NCBI GenBank assembly: GCA_021399445.1
Contig: JAJTUQ010000006.1
Location: 1,612,001-1,676,000, forward strand
Direction: 5' to 3'
DNA length: 64,000 nt
Origin: Xylogone sp. PMI_703
Taxonomy: Eukaryota > Ascomycota > Leotiomycetes
Shown: positions 35,613 through 46,826 of the stretch, piece by piece
How the letters are laid out: each line of letters begins with the position of its first letter
Numbering within the stretch: the stretch's first letter is position 1
Program-made: the position numbers and the translations under genes
Notes under the pieces: model-generated
Told to the model about the DNA's origin: nothing
Database searches by the model: none
Seen by the model: only the letters and a program-made list of their open reading frames with translations

Positions 35613-36911
35613 TCATACCATCGCCTCTAACGTATCGCGAAGTAATTTACGATTCTGGTATAAAAACCAATGATCACCATCAACCTCAATGAATTTAAAC
35701 TCCTTTGCCTGGAGCTTCCAAGACTCAACTTCATCCGGATATACCACGTCGTCTTGTCTTGCTGCAAAAGCTGTGATCGGCACATCGAGGGGTGGCTCGT
35801 CATCAACTTTATAATTGAGTAGGACTGGTGTGTCTGTCTTGAACCCTGGCATAAGGGTCCGAACGAAATCTGGGTTGTCGACATACCGCGATATAGCAAG
35901 CATATATTCGGGGCTGGCATCGTTAGCCATTACCTGAAGGAGGACATCTCGTTTCTGCCAGACGTGGATGAGATTTGGTGCAATGGTCCCAGTGACCATA
36001 AAGCGGGGAATCGATTTGCCCAAACGCCGAAGCCCTCGGAGAGTCTCAAAGGCTACAAGGCCGCCAAACGAGTGTCCCCAGAAGATATCTTGCGGCTCGA
36101 TCATGTCCTTTAGATCATCATCTACGATTCCGGCAACGAGTTCCGACATATCAGTGGGCATGGGTTCATTGTGTCTATTCTCTCGACATGGTAGTTGAAC
36201 TGCGATTGGATCTAACCCTGCGGGTGGATCTAGAAGCCAAGGGGCAAAGAGTGAAGCCCCTATCCCCATGGAATGGAACATTACAAGCCGCGCCCGGGGT
36301 TCCTTTGGTGATATATTGCCACGAACAAGCCACTTTGAAACAGCATGAAGCCCATCGGAGGTCACTAGACCGGCATCAGACGTAATGCCATTAGCCGCTT
36401 CTGGTTCTTCGTCTAAATTGTTAGCACTACCACTCCTAACCTGGCCCGCGATTTCCTTTGAGATCTCCTCCAGGCTTGGGCCCTTGAAGAGCTTCATGAG
36501 GGAGTATGAGACCTGGAACTCCTGCAGGATTAAACTTCGAATCTGAGTCATGGTGAGCGAGTCAAAGGAATATTTGTCAATTGACTCCTCGAGAGAGATT
36601 TGCTTTGGGTCGACACCCACGATTTTAGCGAACCCAGGTTGTTATTTCTCCATCACAGCTTCGATCAACGCCGGCCCAGAGAGTGCGAAGATCGAATCCT
36701 TGGATTCCGGATCATTCCTACCAGCCTGCTCCACGTCCAGGCCGATGAATGCGCCGTCACGGAGGAGAGTGGGATAAGCTCTCAAAAACTTAGTCCAGTC
36801 AATATTGGCAGACATTCGCTGGGTCGCGCCTTGAAGTATTGACCGCTCTAATGCAGAGAGGACCGCCGAAAAATTCATAGCCATTATTCCGTGGGATCGC
36901 AATATAGCCAT
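35613..36911 (-). pseudogene. Polyketide synthase 3' relic: KR end, ACP and thioesterase
   Basis: Reading down from 36911, a KR-type C-terminal segment (FSAVLSALERSILQGATQRM, NIDWTKFLRAYPTLLRDG) runs into a TAA at 36642-36644. In the same frame this is followed by KIVGVDPKQISLEESIDKYS and the FDSLTM site, where the Ser would carry phosphopantetheine (ACP). Then comes a thioesterase with a GHSFGGL nucleophile elbow and a DGDHWFLY catalytic-His motif near the end. The modules upstream of the KR (KS, AT, DH, ER) are missing; a stop lies just upstream of 36911. The TAA could be CAA with C-to-T, which is RIP-compatible. This is the tail of a reducing or iterative type I synthase, now non-functional as a whole. 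The ACP-TE part (36620-35613) is still open and could be expressed, but nothing supports that. Confidence 0.75.
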
Positions 36912-37113
36912 AACCTTATCCGTGGTTGTCCTCTTTTTCTAACATATCTGCAACCCGAGGATGGTTTAGAGGGCCAATGTTAAATGAATTAGATGCGGTG
37001 GATGGGTCTTGCGATGTTACTCCTTTAATTTGATCGTTAGCTTCAATTTCATAGTGGTGTACTAGCTGCTCCTGTTGTACTTGACTAATCATCATAGTAC
37101 GACTCTTCCGTAA
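36912..37113. other. Short spacer between two pseudogenes
   Basis: About 200 bp with stops in the synthase frame; marks where its homology ends. Confidence 0.4.
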
Positions 37114-38905
37114 TTAATGCAACGTACCGCGGTTATCCGAGAGGTCCGGCTCCTCATCATTCTCGTATGTGTTGTCCTTGTACACCTCTACTACAGACTT
37201 AGCGGAAGTAGGCAGTAGTGATGCACGCCGCTTCCGATCTCGCTTCCTCTCCTTTTCGAACTCACGGCTTAGCAGTTCAAAATGTTTTGCTAGCGTGGAG
37301 ATATTAATCCCCCTTTTACCTCCATGCACAAGGCGTGGGATGTGAGAAGAGTTGGCTGCTACCTCGTTGACTACCTTGTTTGCTAATTTGAGACTGTCTT
37401 CTTCAGAGAGGCCATATGTGTTTGCCAGCACCTGTGCTAAGCGTTCTGGGTCACGCAAATCATGCAAATTTAAGGTAGTCGAGAGATTCCCAGTGCTGGT
37501 TTTGCGGACCTTGAAATCAACATCCACGATTTGGACATGCTTATATCGGCCGATTTCTTCCGCCAAATTTTGCTGGTTCGGTGGCCTAGGTCTTGGAAAC
37601 TGATCCGAAAGCTCTGAGACATTGGACGGCTGGGTTTGAGATGAAGCCCGGGACCGGTTCTCATTGACTGGGATATTCTGGATTTCTTCCACGCGCCGGT
37701 AGTCCAACCCGCAGACGTGACTGTCACTGGTCTTAGGATAACGTTGCTACAAATAGAGGGTGTATAGTGTGATTGCATACCATTGCACTTGATCTGTTAA
37801 GAGCCCTGTGTTCATAAAGCCACACGATGGACATTGTGTGGATGACACATTGCGTCTTCGAAATATCATGCTCATCTTGAGCACTTGGCTGGGCTGCCCT
37901 AAGTAGTTAGCGGTCTGCAATAGATCAGCTGGAGAAGAACACACCTTGAAAAGTGACTGCCAAGGCTTAGAAAGATCAAGCCTTTTTCCGGTGTCCTGGT
38001 CTTCGAGGAACTATTCACCCCGGTCTATTTTTCTTGTTCCGATATCCTTAAACCTAGATTTAAGTACGTGGATAAAGAGCTGGCTTTTCCGTTAATTTTC
38101 CTATCTAGCAGATCAGATTGGAGAGAGCATTTTGCTTACGAACCTCTTTTGAGTTGATTGTCTCCAAATGAAACGGTAACTTCCAACTTCGTGCATCTAT
38201 AACCATCACCGCGTGTAGGGGCATTTGTGTGGAGAGCGGCCCTTGAAGTGAGTTCATGAGTGCCAGCCTCTGGTCAAGTTGGAGCGACATTATCCCAGTT
38301 TGGCTTTGTGAATTTAAGACTTGAAGGGTGGCAAGCGTATCTACTCCTGGGTATAAAAGTTAGCATGGCTCTATCACTTACTAAAGTAACTTCGTGGAAA
38401 CTAACTACGCTGCTTTTCCATGCGAATGAGGGCCTCCAGCAGAGCTTTCATAGCTGCTGCAGTAGTGACCGCCGCAAAATTTTGCCATTTCTTGTGCTTA
38501 TGGCTGTCTGCATAATCACAAACGCCCTTGATGACGATACAAGGTATCTCGTCCCAAACACCTGCGCCTTCCATCTCGAATGCCAAGATACCCTCCTCTT
38601 TTGCGATGCTATCTCGATCTTCCCCAGACTTCATGACCGTGTCTCCCGACGCTACAGCCCCGATATAGATAGCCGGGTCTTGGACTTTCGTAGGGTCTTC
38701 CTGTTCCAGCTGTCGCTTGAAGTCGAGTTGTTCTCTCAACACCAAATGGATTTCTTCACATCCAACATCTTCGCAGGGCGCATTCAGCGCTGAATCACAA
38801 GTGTGAACTTCGCTACAACACGTACTGGAGCCGCGGTGTCTAAGCTTGAGAGCGTATTCAAGTGGATTTGATTGATATGAGGCATGAATCTTCTGACTAA
38901 TATAA
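37114..38905 (-). pseudogene. Nucleoside-phosphorylase/ubiquitin-like (ULD) protein, C-terminal half
   Basis: Exons, going down: 38905-38409, 38346-38144, 38079-37781, 37726-37114. The first holds the last part of a PNP/UDP-phosphorylase-type domain (ASGDTVMKSGEDRD, AFEMEGAGVWDEIPCIVIKG, CDYADSHKHKKWQNFAA), as found in fungal NLR-like proteins. After a linker (VDTLATLQVLN, MSLQLDQRLALMNSL) comes a ubiquitin-like (ULD) domain (DARSWKLPFHLETINSKE joined to LFIHVLKSRFKDIG), then a CPSCG-type zinc ribbon joined across the last intron to CDSHVCG, then a charged tail. The N-terminal half of the PNP domain is missing: homology stops at ~38900, where integrase sequence begins. A TAG at 38011-38013 replaces an expected CAG (RIP-compatible). 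Function of such proteins is unknown; the PNP domain may sense or cleave nucleosides. Confidence 0.75.
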
Positions 38906-40160
38906 GTGGGTATTACACATTAAAGATCACTTTACCAAGTACTCTCAGTTATATCTACTTAAGAGCAAAGAGTCGGAACCAATTGCCGAAGCTTTTAGTC
39001 AATTTATTATGGCTTTTTTACCTCCAAAAATTGTTCAATATGACAATGGCAAAGAATTTAAAAAGGCCTTTTTGATAGTGTTACGCAAGTATAATATTCG
39101 AATAATCAATGAAACTCTTAGATCTCCACAAACTCAAGGCCTTATTGAACAAGTTAATAGAGTGGCTAAAGCCAAGTTAAAATCTTAGAAGAATGATAAT
39201 AGGTCTACTGAATGGAAAGACGGTTTGGTAGAAGTTACACTTGCAATGAATATTCAAAAGCATTCAACTATTAGATATGCACCTGCTGAACTCTTATTTA
39301 GAGATCGCGGGACTTATTTTGATTGGTTAAACAGCAAAGAACGTAAAGATCTTACTATTGGAATCCCTCAAGAAGATCTTATATAACTTTCAATTTTTGA
39401 GTCAAGTTTGGAATTCGATTTGCTTACTATTGAGAATAATATACTAATTGACCTTCAACTTGTTAACGGTCGACTAGAAGTACAATCTGAGGTTGAATTT
39501 GAGGTTGAATCAGAGGTTGAATGTGAGGTTGAATCAGAAGCTGAATTAGAGATTATAGCTCAATCAGAAGTTGAATCAGCAGTTCAATTAACCTTTGATC
39601 TTATAATTCAAAAAGCCTAATAATCAACTCAAAAAGCAAGAGCTAAAATGATTCAAAAATACACCAAAAACCATAATATCTAACACTTCAATATTGGAGA
39701 TATTGTTTCATTAAAGATTCTAAGGGAAGATAGAACTGCAACTGACAATCGACGCTTATTTTATTCTCATAAATATAAAGTTATTACTCTGTTAGGGGTC
39801 ATCAAACGCTTGATCCCAACCAAGGAATTAGGGGTTATACAAAAAGCTTTATGGCCAGATATCATCATACCACAGACTACGAAAGAAGTCACCTTAGAAA
39901 TGGCTGCTAGAGAAGCTTCTACAAGTCAAAGGGTTACAATATCCTGTTAGTGTAAAGATTTGTGCAATAACAAAAGGTGCCGTTGTTTTAAGGAAGGTCA
40001 GCGTTGTACAATATATTGTCATAAAGATGATCATGATTGTGGTTGGCTGTCAGAATTGACTATTCGTACTGAAAAAGCTTTGGTTGATAGCTCTAAAAGC
40101 TCTAGGAGGAAGCGTGTAAGAGCAGATACTATAGGGAATACTATTGTAGTTACTTAAAGT
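38901..40160 (+). mobile_element. Integrase-bearing element with CXC-type tail (degenerate)
   Basis: Frame from 38901 reads YKWVLHIKDHFTKYSQLYLL, then IVQYDNGKEFKK and TLRSPQTQGLIEQVNR. This has the pattern of a DDE integrase core: Asp in KDHF, Asp in YDNGKEF, Glu in GLIEQ about 34 residues on. A TAG near 39186 and later frame changes break it. Further on, HFNIGDIVSLKILREDR and a Cys-rich end (CKDLCNNKRCRCFKEGQRCT, YCHKDDHDC; 39950-40050) resemble CXC-type tails found on integrases of this kind. An acidic repeat region at 39480-39560 encodes SEVE-like units. The 5' part is absent, so it is truncated exactly where the phosphorylase relic begins. I could not find terminal repeats; a palindrome lies 120 bp downstream. 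Confidence 0.65.
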
Positions 40161-40280
40161 GATAATGTGAGAGCTCTATATGGAGACCCCACTACTCCAC
40201 AAACCCTGTATTTCAGTCAAATTGGTAGTCAAATTGATAGTTGAATTGGGAGTTGAATTGGGAGCTGTACTGGCCTCTGG

Positions 40281-40304
40281 CCGGCCGGTTAGCTAACCGG
40301 CCGG
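40281..40304. repeat. Perfect 24-bp palindrome
   Basis: The half CCGGCCGGTTAG is followed directly by its complement, so the whole is self-complementary with no spacer. It is strongly GC-rich inside an AT-rich flank, next to the integrase element and near TAGCTAACGGGCC. It may be a terminal or hairpin feature of a mobile element. Confidence 0.85.
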
Positions 40305-40372
40305 TCAGATAGCTAACGGGCCAGGTTAGCCTATGGGCCGGAACATATATAATTGAATAATATGTTCAAATA

Positions 40373-41090
40373 TTAAGGTAAAGTAAGTGAGTTTTGGTGT
40401 AAATGAGGGTAGACACAGACTAATGCCCACATACTGTAATCAACTTCCCCAACCTGATTAAATAAACCTTTCACTCCATATGCTTCGTTCGCGGCACAAT
40501 CAGCGTTAGTGGAACATGCTATTGTATTCTTCTTGAAAGCGAGTTGGAGAGTTATTGATATCTTGACCACAGAAACAATTTCCGTCAGGGCATGCAAGGA
40601 GCTTATAGATATTGCAGTGTCCGCTAATATTGCAATCAGAGCTAGATGTAGACATCAGTGAGTTGAATGGTGAAAAAGAAGAAGACGTAGAAAATACCGA
40701 GCTGGATGATGATACTAGTGGAGGAGATGATATCGTTGAGCTGGATGATATAACAGGAGAAGATACAGAAATTAGTTGGGATGATGTAGAGATGACTGAT
40801 GAAGTTTGCGCGAAATAAGAGTTGACAAGTTGGACAATGTAATCGAAGCTGAAATGATAAAGGAACTTGGTAAACTTGACGATGACGTTAACGTGGGAAA
40901 TGACGGTATTGTCGGTTATGAAAGCGGACGCAGGTGTCCAGCAAGCTTCCCCACCCTTATTTACTGTGATTATGGAGATAACTGTGACTACTGTGTTCAT
41001 TATCGTTTCCGGGATCGAAGTAGAGGCTAGCGAGGTGTCGTTACAAGTACGACCGTCAAAACAAGGTACCGGTCTGTACACCAATAACAA
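40373..41090 (-). pseudogene. Relic of a secreted Ser-rich/Cys-rich protein
   Basis: The minus strand from about 41090 has a Ser/Thr-rich stretch (SSSTISSPPLVSSSSS), then Cys-rich segments (CNISGHCNIYKLLACPDGNC, FCGQDINN). In the next frame ACSTNADCAANEA follows, so one frame shift separates Cys-rich units that belong together. The pattern of repeated CxxGxCxCGxD resembles secreted fungal Cys-rich domains of unknown function. No clear signal peptide or start remains. Confidence 0.5.
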
Positions 41091-41205
41091 TATGGCAATA
41101 ATGGTAGTTCAAAACATTGTGGAGATGATTTCAAAGGTTGAATAATACCCGTTGGCTCCCGCTGGCCATCCATCTTCTGACTGCTGCCATCGACTAGAGT
41201 CAGGA

Positions 41206-41626
41206 TAGTGCTAATCCAACATTAGTACTAGGAATAAGATAGTACAAGCGAATGGACAGCACAATCTGATGGTTCGTACTATACAAGTGTTAGTACGAAC
41301 CCGGGGGTAGTACCAGCGAAATGCTAGTACTATCAAATCCCAGATCACGTGATGAACCCTAGGACCCCGAGGTCCTGGGCTCCAAGGTAAAAGACCTTAG
41401 GATCTCAGGATCCATAGGTCCTCTGTTATTGGGAATAACTATATAAGTAGATAGTTCGTCTTAGATAGGAGCCTCGTGCTCAACTCAATATACTCAAGTG
41501 AGACCCATACTTGATATTGTTACGAAGTGATTACTCTTACTATCATCCACATATCCTAACCCTTTCGACCTGCGTAGAAGTATACCCGTACTTGTGTCCA
41601 GTCAGCGACCCAGGGTCGTGACAATT
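41206..41626. mobile_element. Possible solo LTR
   Basis: The segment has repeated GTACTA-like words (41220-41330), a TATAAGTAG promoter-like motif at about 41443, CAACTCAATATACTCAAGTG, and ends in CGACCCAGGGTCGTGACA at 41626. These resemble fungal LTRs ending in ...CA. No second copy or target-site duplication could be identified, and the left boundary is a guess. Confidence 0.35.
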
Positions 41627-41629
41627 TAA

Positions 41630-41870
41630 TGAGATTAATATATTTTTAAATTAGATTATTTAGATAAGATTGTACAATTTATAGTTTAAACAGTTTAGTT
41701 TAAATAGTTTAGAATCTTAAAAATTAAAGTTAAATTGTAAATTGTTTAGACAAGACTATATAGTCTAATTTTAAAAACGGTCTTTAAAAACAGTTTAAGT
41801 TAAACTAGACTATACAGTTTATAGTTTGAACAGTTTATAGAGTTGAATTACTCAGTTAACCACTATAAAT
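41630..41870. other. AT-rich low-complexity block, probably RIP-degraded
   Basis: Almost only A and T, with many TTTAAA, TAGTTTAA and TTAGAT words in repeating order (GTTTAAACAGTTTAGTTTAAATAG). It lies immediately right of the possible LTR and left of the chitinase 3' end. No gene. Confidence 0.55.
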
Positions 41871-41919
41871 GAACAAGTGCTTGAGCACCACTTCTTGTAC
41901 ATCTTATAATACTCTAGAT

Positions 41920-44900
41920 TCAGCCCTGTTGTCCAAAGCAGAAATCGTTTGATCCGTCAACAATACAATTGAAGAATGGTTCTGTCGCAAAATCGTTGTC
42001 GCATCCGGTCGATGCATGGTTTTCTCTCTCACATAAAATATGTGCACTTCCCACGTTACCAGCTGTAAAGAGTTAGTTTTAGTTTTACTTATTAATATAT
42101 AAATAATAAATAACATACTAAAAGCGGGGTCCGATCCCGTGAGAGTAATATCTTCATTGAATCCACAAGCACCTCTCAATGTGAAACCACTAGCACCAGG
42201 AATATAGGTGTTAAAGTTTACCGGCTGGATAGTGTTACCATCCGTGTCGATCAATGTCATCGAGTAATCCGTTGAACCTGAGACAACTTGATCGCAGTTC
42301 AGGTTTTGTGGCCACGCAATTGAGAAGAAGGTTTGATCTGAACCTGTGCCTTCTGAGGCAAGACCAATGAAGAAGAAACTGCTTAAAGTTGGAGTTGGAG
42401 CAGAACTTGTTGTGGTTGTGGTTGTAGTTGTAGTTGTAGTTGGAGAGATCGTACTTGAAGACGAGGATGTGTGACCTATGTTACTTGCTGATATCGAAAT
42501 AACAGGGGGAGGGCGAATGCTGCATATAGGATCTTCTGGGTCATCTGGATCATCTCCGGGGGGGAGACCAGTAATAGGAGGCAAGCATAAACCTGAAAAG
42601 AAAAGAAAGACAGTCAGCATCCAGGAACACTTAACAAATTGCAATCGAAACGGCAACTAACCTTCGCCACAACCAGGGCCACAACCACCCAGACCACAGC
42701 CGCCGCCGCAAAAAGTGATACCACAACCTCCCCCACAAGCAGCAACACCACAGCCTCCACCGCAGCCAAAAATGGCGCAAGCAATCGTACCACACCCAAC
42801 TACGCCGGTGACACCAGTACATGGACCCGGATCCGGCGGAGTATTAGTTGTGTAAGCAACTGGTGGTGGCAAGGTCGAAAAACTAACTGAAATTGTTGGC
42901 TCGGGGTGAATCGTAATAAAGTGAGAACTTGACGCAAAAGTGGCACCCTGCGTAATGACAGGACACCCTGAGGTCGTTGTCGCCCCGCCTGGAGCAGCAG
43001 TAGCTATACCTCCTGCTCCTACTGCAACACAGTAGTAATCCCCAGCAAGCATAAAGAAGCATCCAGATCCAACAGACGGGTTCCAGGTCTCAAATTGAGA
43101 GATAGAAATACCAAACTTCTCAACTACACCGGTACAAGTATCGCCAGATACAACTTGATAGAACTGGGTGCATCCAGACACCATTCCGGTCTGAATAGGC
43201 GATGGAGTGTCAACAGCCTGAGCACGTTTGTTATTTTGTTGCTGTGCAACAGTTGTTGTACACTCCGAGTTACCCACAGGTGGCAGAGCAATACTTCCAG
43301 GGACAATTACGGTAATAGCAGGTGGTGTCACACTTTGCACCGGAGTGAAAGTAGCCTCGAGTGTATCTGTCTCCACCACAGTCACAGGCCACAAAGGAAT
43401 TGACGATACAGCAAAGGGACTGATGGAGATTGTTGTGGTCATAGTCTTGATGACACCATTGACGCTAGACAGTAACGTTGTGACAACGTTTGGCCAAGTC
43501 ACAACAGTTGGAGTTGCAAGTGGAACTGGCGGTAATACAAAGGTGCAGGGCGGGAGACAAGCCACTGAAGGGTTGGGTGACTCCCATATTGTTGGCGGTA
43601 TATTAACTACTGTACCAGTCTGGCCAGTCCCTTGAGGAAATTCATTGGTAGAATTGCTGAGAAATCCTGTAATAACGAGTTAATAAGTAACTTATAACTA
43701 ATATAAAAATCAGAACACCTTACCAGCGGCGATCCCACCATTATCAAGGCTAGCAGCCCATACCATTTGTCTAAAATAAAATATTAGCGAGTGACGTGCA
43801 ATTCAGAGTACTAAGATTGTATACCCTCCAATGCAGCGGCTATTTGCATAGGCCTGTTTCATCTCCATAGTCTCCTGGTTGTCAAAACTCACCCATTGAT
43901 TACCACCCCAGGTAACAATCTGTACTGCTGCGACAGGATCTAACGTGATGACAGCATTGTTGCTTGGATCATTCAAGATTGCCTCAATCTCTGTATATGA
44001 CAAAGTCCCAGAAGATTGTGTACACGAGCCTGCATTTCCTAGATAGATTAATAGGGTCAGTTCTACGTTATGCTCGCTTTACTGCCCAACAATAACCTAC
44101 CTCCGCCAATGAAGGGGCATCCTGCCTCTAAACAGCCAGGATCCTGCGCCGTAAAACCTGGCTATATTAGCTTTAGATTTCACAAGTAGCATTCCCAGAA
44201 GGGTAATTGCCATGGTAGGAATAAAAGAACTTACTTCTACCATAAAATCCATATCCCATGGTAACCTTTTCTGGATCAATATTATTGAGCCATAGTAAAT
44301 CCATTGTCTGCTTAATTTCTGTAAGGTTCGTATGTGCCAACATAAGGTTTCCAATAAAAGGATCGATAGCATCCCAAGTTCCATGAAGATCGTAGGTCAT
44401 AACATTAAACTGAATCTGTCAGCGATTGTTTATTAATTTTTATGAAGGACAAATTTTAAATACCCAGTCAATACTATTGGCAAGATTAACGATGTCAAAA
44501 TCTTGCATATAAAAGTAGCTGCTAGGTATTGTCATTGACAATCCATAGCCTTTATTAGCACTCTTTAAAGTGGCTCTTAAGTCTTGCATAAAGGTAACAA
44601 GGTTACTGAAATCTGCAGTAGTGCCGTTGCGATCAGGTGTCACAGGATATTCCCTAATTATGGTCAGCGTTCTACGTGCGATTAAGAGGGAAAAGCTGTT
44701 CTTGGAGGACTCAGCCTCTTTTATAAGCGGAAGTCTGTACCAGTCTATATCAACGCCATCAAATCCGTATTGTGACATAAAAGACAACAAAGATGAGAAA
44801 AATCTAGATTGGGCAGAGCTTTGGGCAGCGCTTGAAGCAACCAATTCAGAGAATGTGAACATTGTTGGTCCAGGATCATTAAAGGCCCATCCACCGATGG

Positions 44901-45896
44901 AAAGCCAACATTCTAGACCTGGCTTTGACTGTTTCAATGCTGTAAATTCAGGGAAGAGTGCCACTTCTTCAGGAGTGGCAGGTACTATCTCAAATGTGCT
45001 AGGATCAATGGACAGAAATGCGTAATTCAAGTGAGTATAAGCTCCAATAGGAATCTACTTAGTGTTAGCACATCACATAGTAAAAATCACAAGTTGTAAT
45101 TATTACTTCACTAGGTGGCATTTCTGTGACAAGTCATATATCAGTTAGGTATCTTAGCATATAAAATAAGGGGCAGGAAGACTTACGATCGCATGGCCTG
45201 GTAACACTCCATCCTTCATAATAGGCTATTGTTCGTTTGGTAGAAGAAGTTCCATCACAGGAAGGTTGAGCCACTGTAGTACTTCCACAAAAATCTACCG
45301 TTGTACCACCTAGTCTGTCTGAGCTAATAAGTCATATAAAGTATTAGATAAGGAAAGCTTACAAAATCCAAATTGACTACAGCAGACGTTAAGTGGGCAA
45401 GATTCTGACATTGCATATTCAGGACCTGGGAAAGAGTATTGTTAGCGTTATGCCATGTTCCAGAAAGTTGTCACACTTACCCCAAACTTCGCCCCAGCCA
45501 GGGAAATTGCCAGGATCACACTCAGACTTCAGATTGCAAGTTCCATTTTGACTGCCTGCTGCAATACAACCGGATTCTGAAGAGCAGAAACTAGGCCCGT
45601 AGCCACAGAAGCCAAACGGACTACAGCAACCCTCAGGACATGGATTGGTTGAAGAACAACCATCTGCACGTGCTAATAACTGACTTGGGAATGTTACGTT
45701 TTGACTACATAAGATTAGCGGAATATAACTAATATCCTAAGATATGTTTTATAGAATTAACCGGGCGTACTTACAAAAGAGGTGCATTTAGCGGAGAGGC
45801 TGGATTTAGAGGACTGTCGTTGTTCGTGATAGCTGCAGCAGACACAAGTTTAGAAACAATGCCCAGCACAAGTAGCCTCCCGACAAAGGACGCCAT
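41920..45896 (-). CDS. GH18 chitinase with chitin-binding and LysM domains, 14 exons
   Basis: All 14 exons join in phase (3174 nt, 1057 residues). Start at 45896 with a signal peptide (FVGRLLVLGIVSKLVSAAA). Two Cys-rich CBM18-like units follow: NPCPEGCCSPFGFCGYGPSF and SCPLNVCCSQFGFCG. Next is a GH18 domain (IPIGAYTHLNYAF; FDGVDIDW then EYPVTPDRNG). The catalytic Glu of DxxDxDxE is restored only by removing the 87-nt intron 44654-44740; the unspliced frame lacks it. Later YDLHGTWDAI and QDPGCLEAGCPFIGGGNAGS complete the GH18 part. A Thr/Val-rich linker leads to a LysM-like domain (FYQVVSGDTCTGVVEKFGIS) and then a Cys-Gly repeat (CGGGCG, five or more units). The last exons add a Pro/Thr linker and a short Cys domain. 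It is secreted, likely binds and cuts chitin, and resembles subgroup-C (killer-toxin-alpha-like) chitinases. It is intact, in contrast to its neighbours. Confidence 0.88.
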
Positions 45897-46723
45897 GGCC
45901 AATAGAACAGCCAGGAGGGACAGAGGGATTAGAGAGTAAACAGATACTTTTCATGCACCTGTTTAATGCAGTATATATGTTCTCAAGTCAAGTCTCTAGT
46001 GGTCTTACCATTTAGCAAACGAATGATGAATCCGACATAGTCGGGAAAACTTTTGTCTCTGTAGCCACTTTTGGAGTGGATACAGAAAGGAATGAATAGT
46101 TGAATCATGTAAGATAGTAAGACCTAGTTCAGATACTTCTAGCTCCGGATCAAACAAGACTGAATTAATATTGAATAAATTTAGACTACAATTGATACAG
46201 TATAACTCCTCTGATCCACCTGAAAGCATAAATGCGGGCGATTATCTTCTTTAGGATAGTAGTGATGGAAATGATATCGGCTCACTAACGGGTGTTTAAA
46301 GTGTTAGCGCAGAGAGAATTAGAAACACACAACAAAAATGGTTCTCAGAAAAAACTTTCCTAATGAAGTAACTAACGCCGTAGCTTATTTCCGCCCCTGT
46401 GGCAGAAACTTCTCACCTTTAAGCAAGTGCTTATTTGTATAAACCATGAACCCAACTAGCCTGCTGATGTTCGCTTATCCTTAGTGAAATCCTAGGGAAC
46501 CTCGTGGTTGCCAAAATAGTTGGCATAGTGGTACTTCGGAACTCGCTAAATTTCGGTGATAAGTTATGTACCGTTGGGCCAACCTTTTTGTCAGCAACGA
46601 GAGAACCAACTATATTTATTAATCTGGATAGAGTTATGCATTTGTATAAAGGTGAGCAATTCCTACCGGCTGAAGGGGTAGCTACTGCGGACTCTGAAAA
46701 GAAACACGCTTCGGTCGTTGTGG
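45897..46723. other. Intergenic region upstream of the chitinase
   Basis: Promoter side of the chitinase; a minus-strand ORF at 46005-46229 and plus-strand 46504-46746 have no recognisable features. Confidence 0.4.
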
Positions 46724-46826
46724 TCCGTAGAGCTGATCACATTTGAATCTAATTACTTCGGCATATAATACTGGATATAGTAGCTATTAACCACCAATTA
46801 GGTTCAAATGTGGTTAGCTCTACGGA
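46724..46826. repeat. Imperfect 31-bp inverted repeat (hairpin)
   Basis: The arm 46724-46754 (TCCGTAGAGCTGATCACATT...) is complementary to 46796-46826 (...AATGTGGTTAGCTCTACGGA) at about 28 of 31 positions; the mismatches are transitions. The loop is ~41 nt. The size (~100 bp) suggests a MITE-like element or stem-loop remnant. No target duplication was identified. Confidence 0.6.

Noticed and set aside
40612..41145. Plus-strand acidic ORFs opposite the Ser/Cys-rich relic
   Set aside because: Asp/Glu runs are the complement of Ser/Thr codons; the minus strand has the Cys pattern.
42639..42890. Plus-strand Thr/Ala-rich ORF
   Set aside because: Antisense of the Cys-Gly repeat exon of the chitinase.
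44654..44740. Apparent loss of the catalytic Glu in the GH18 domain (unspliced frame reads DIDWYRLP)
   Set aside because: GTACAG...ATTAG is an 87-nt intron with a CTGAC branch; removing it restores DIDW-EYPVTPDR, so the enzyme is intact.
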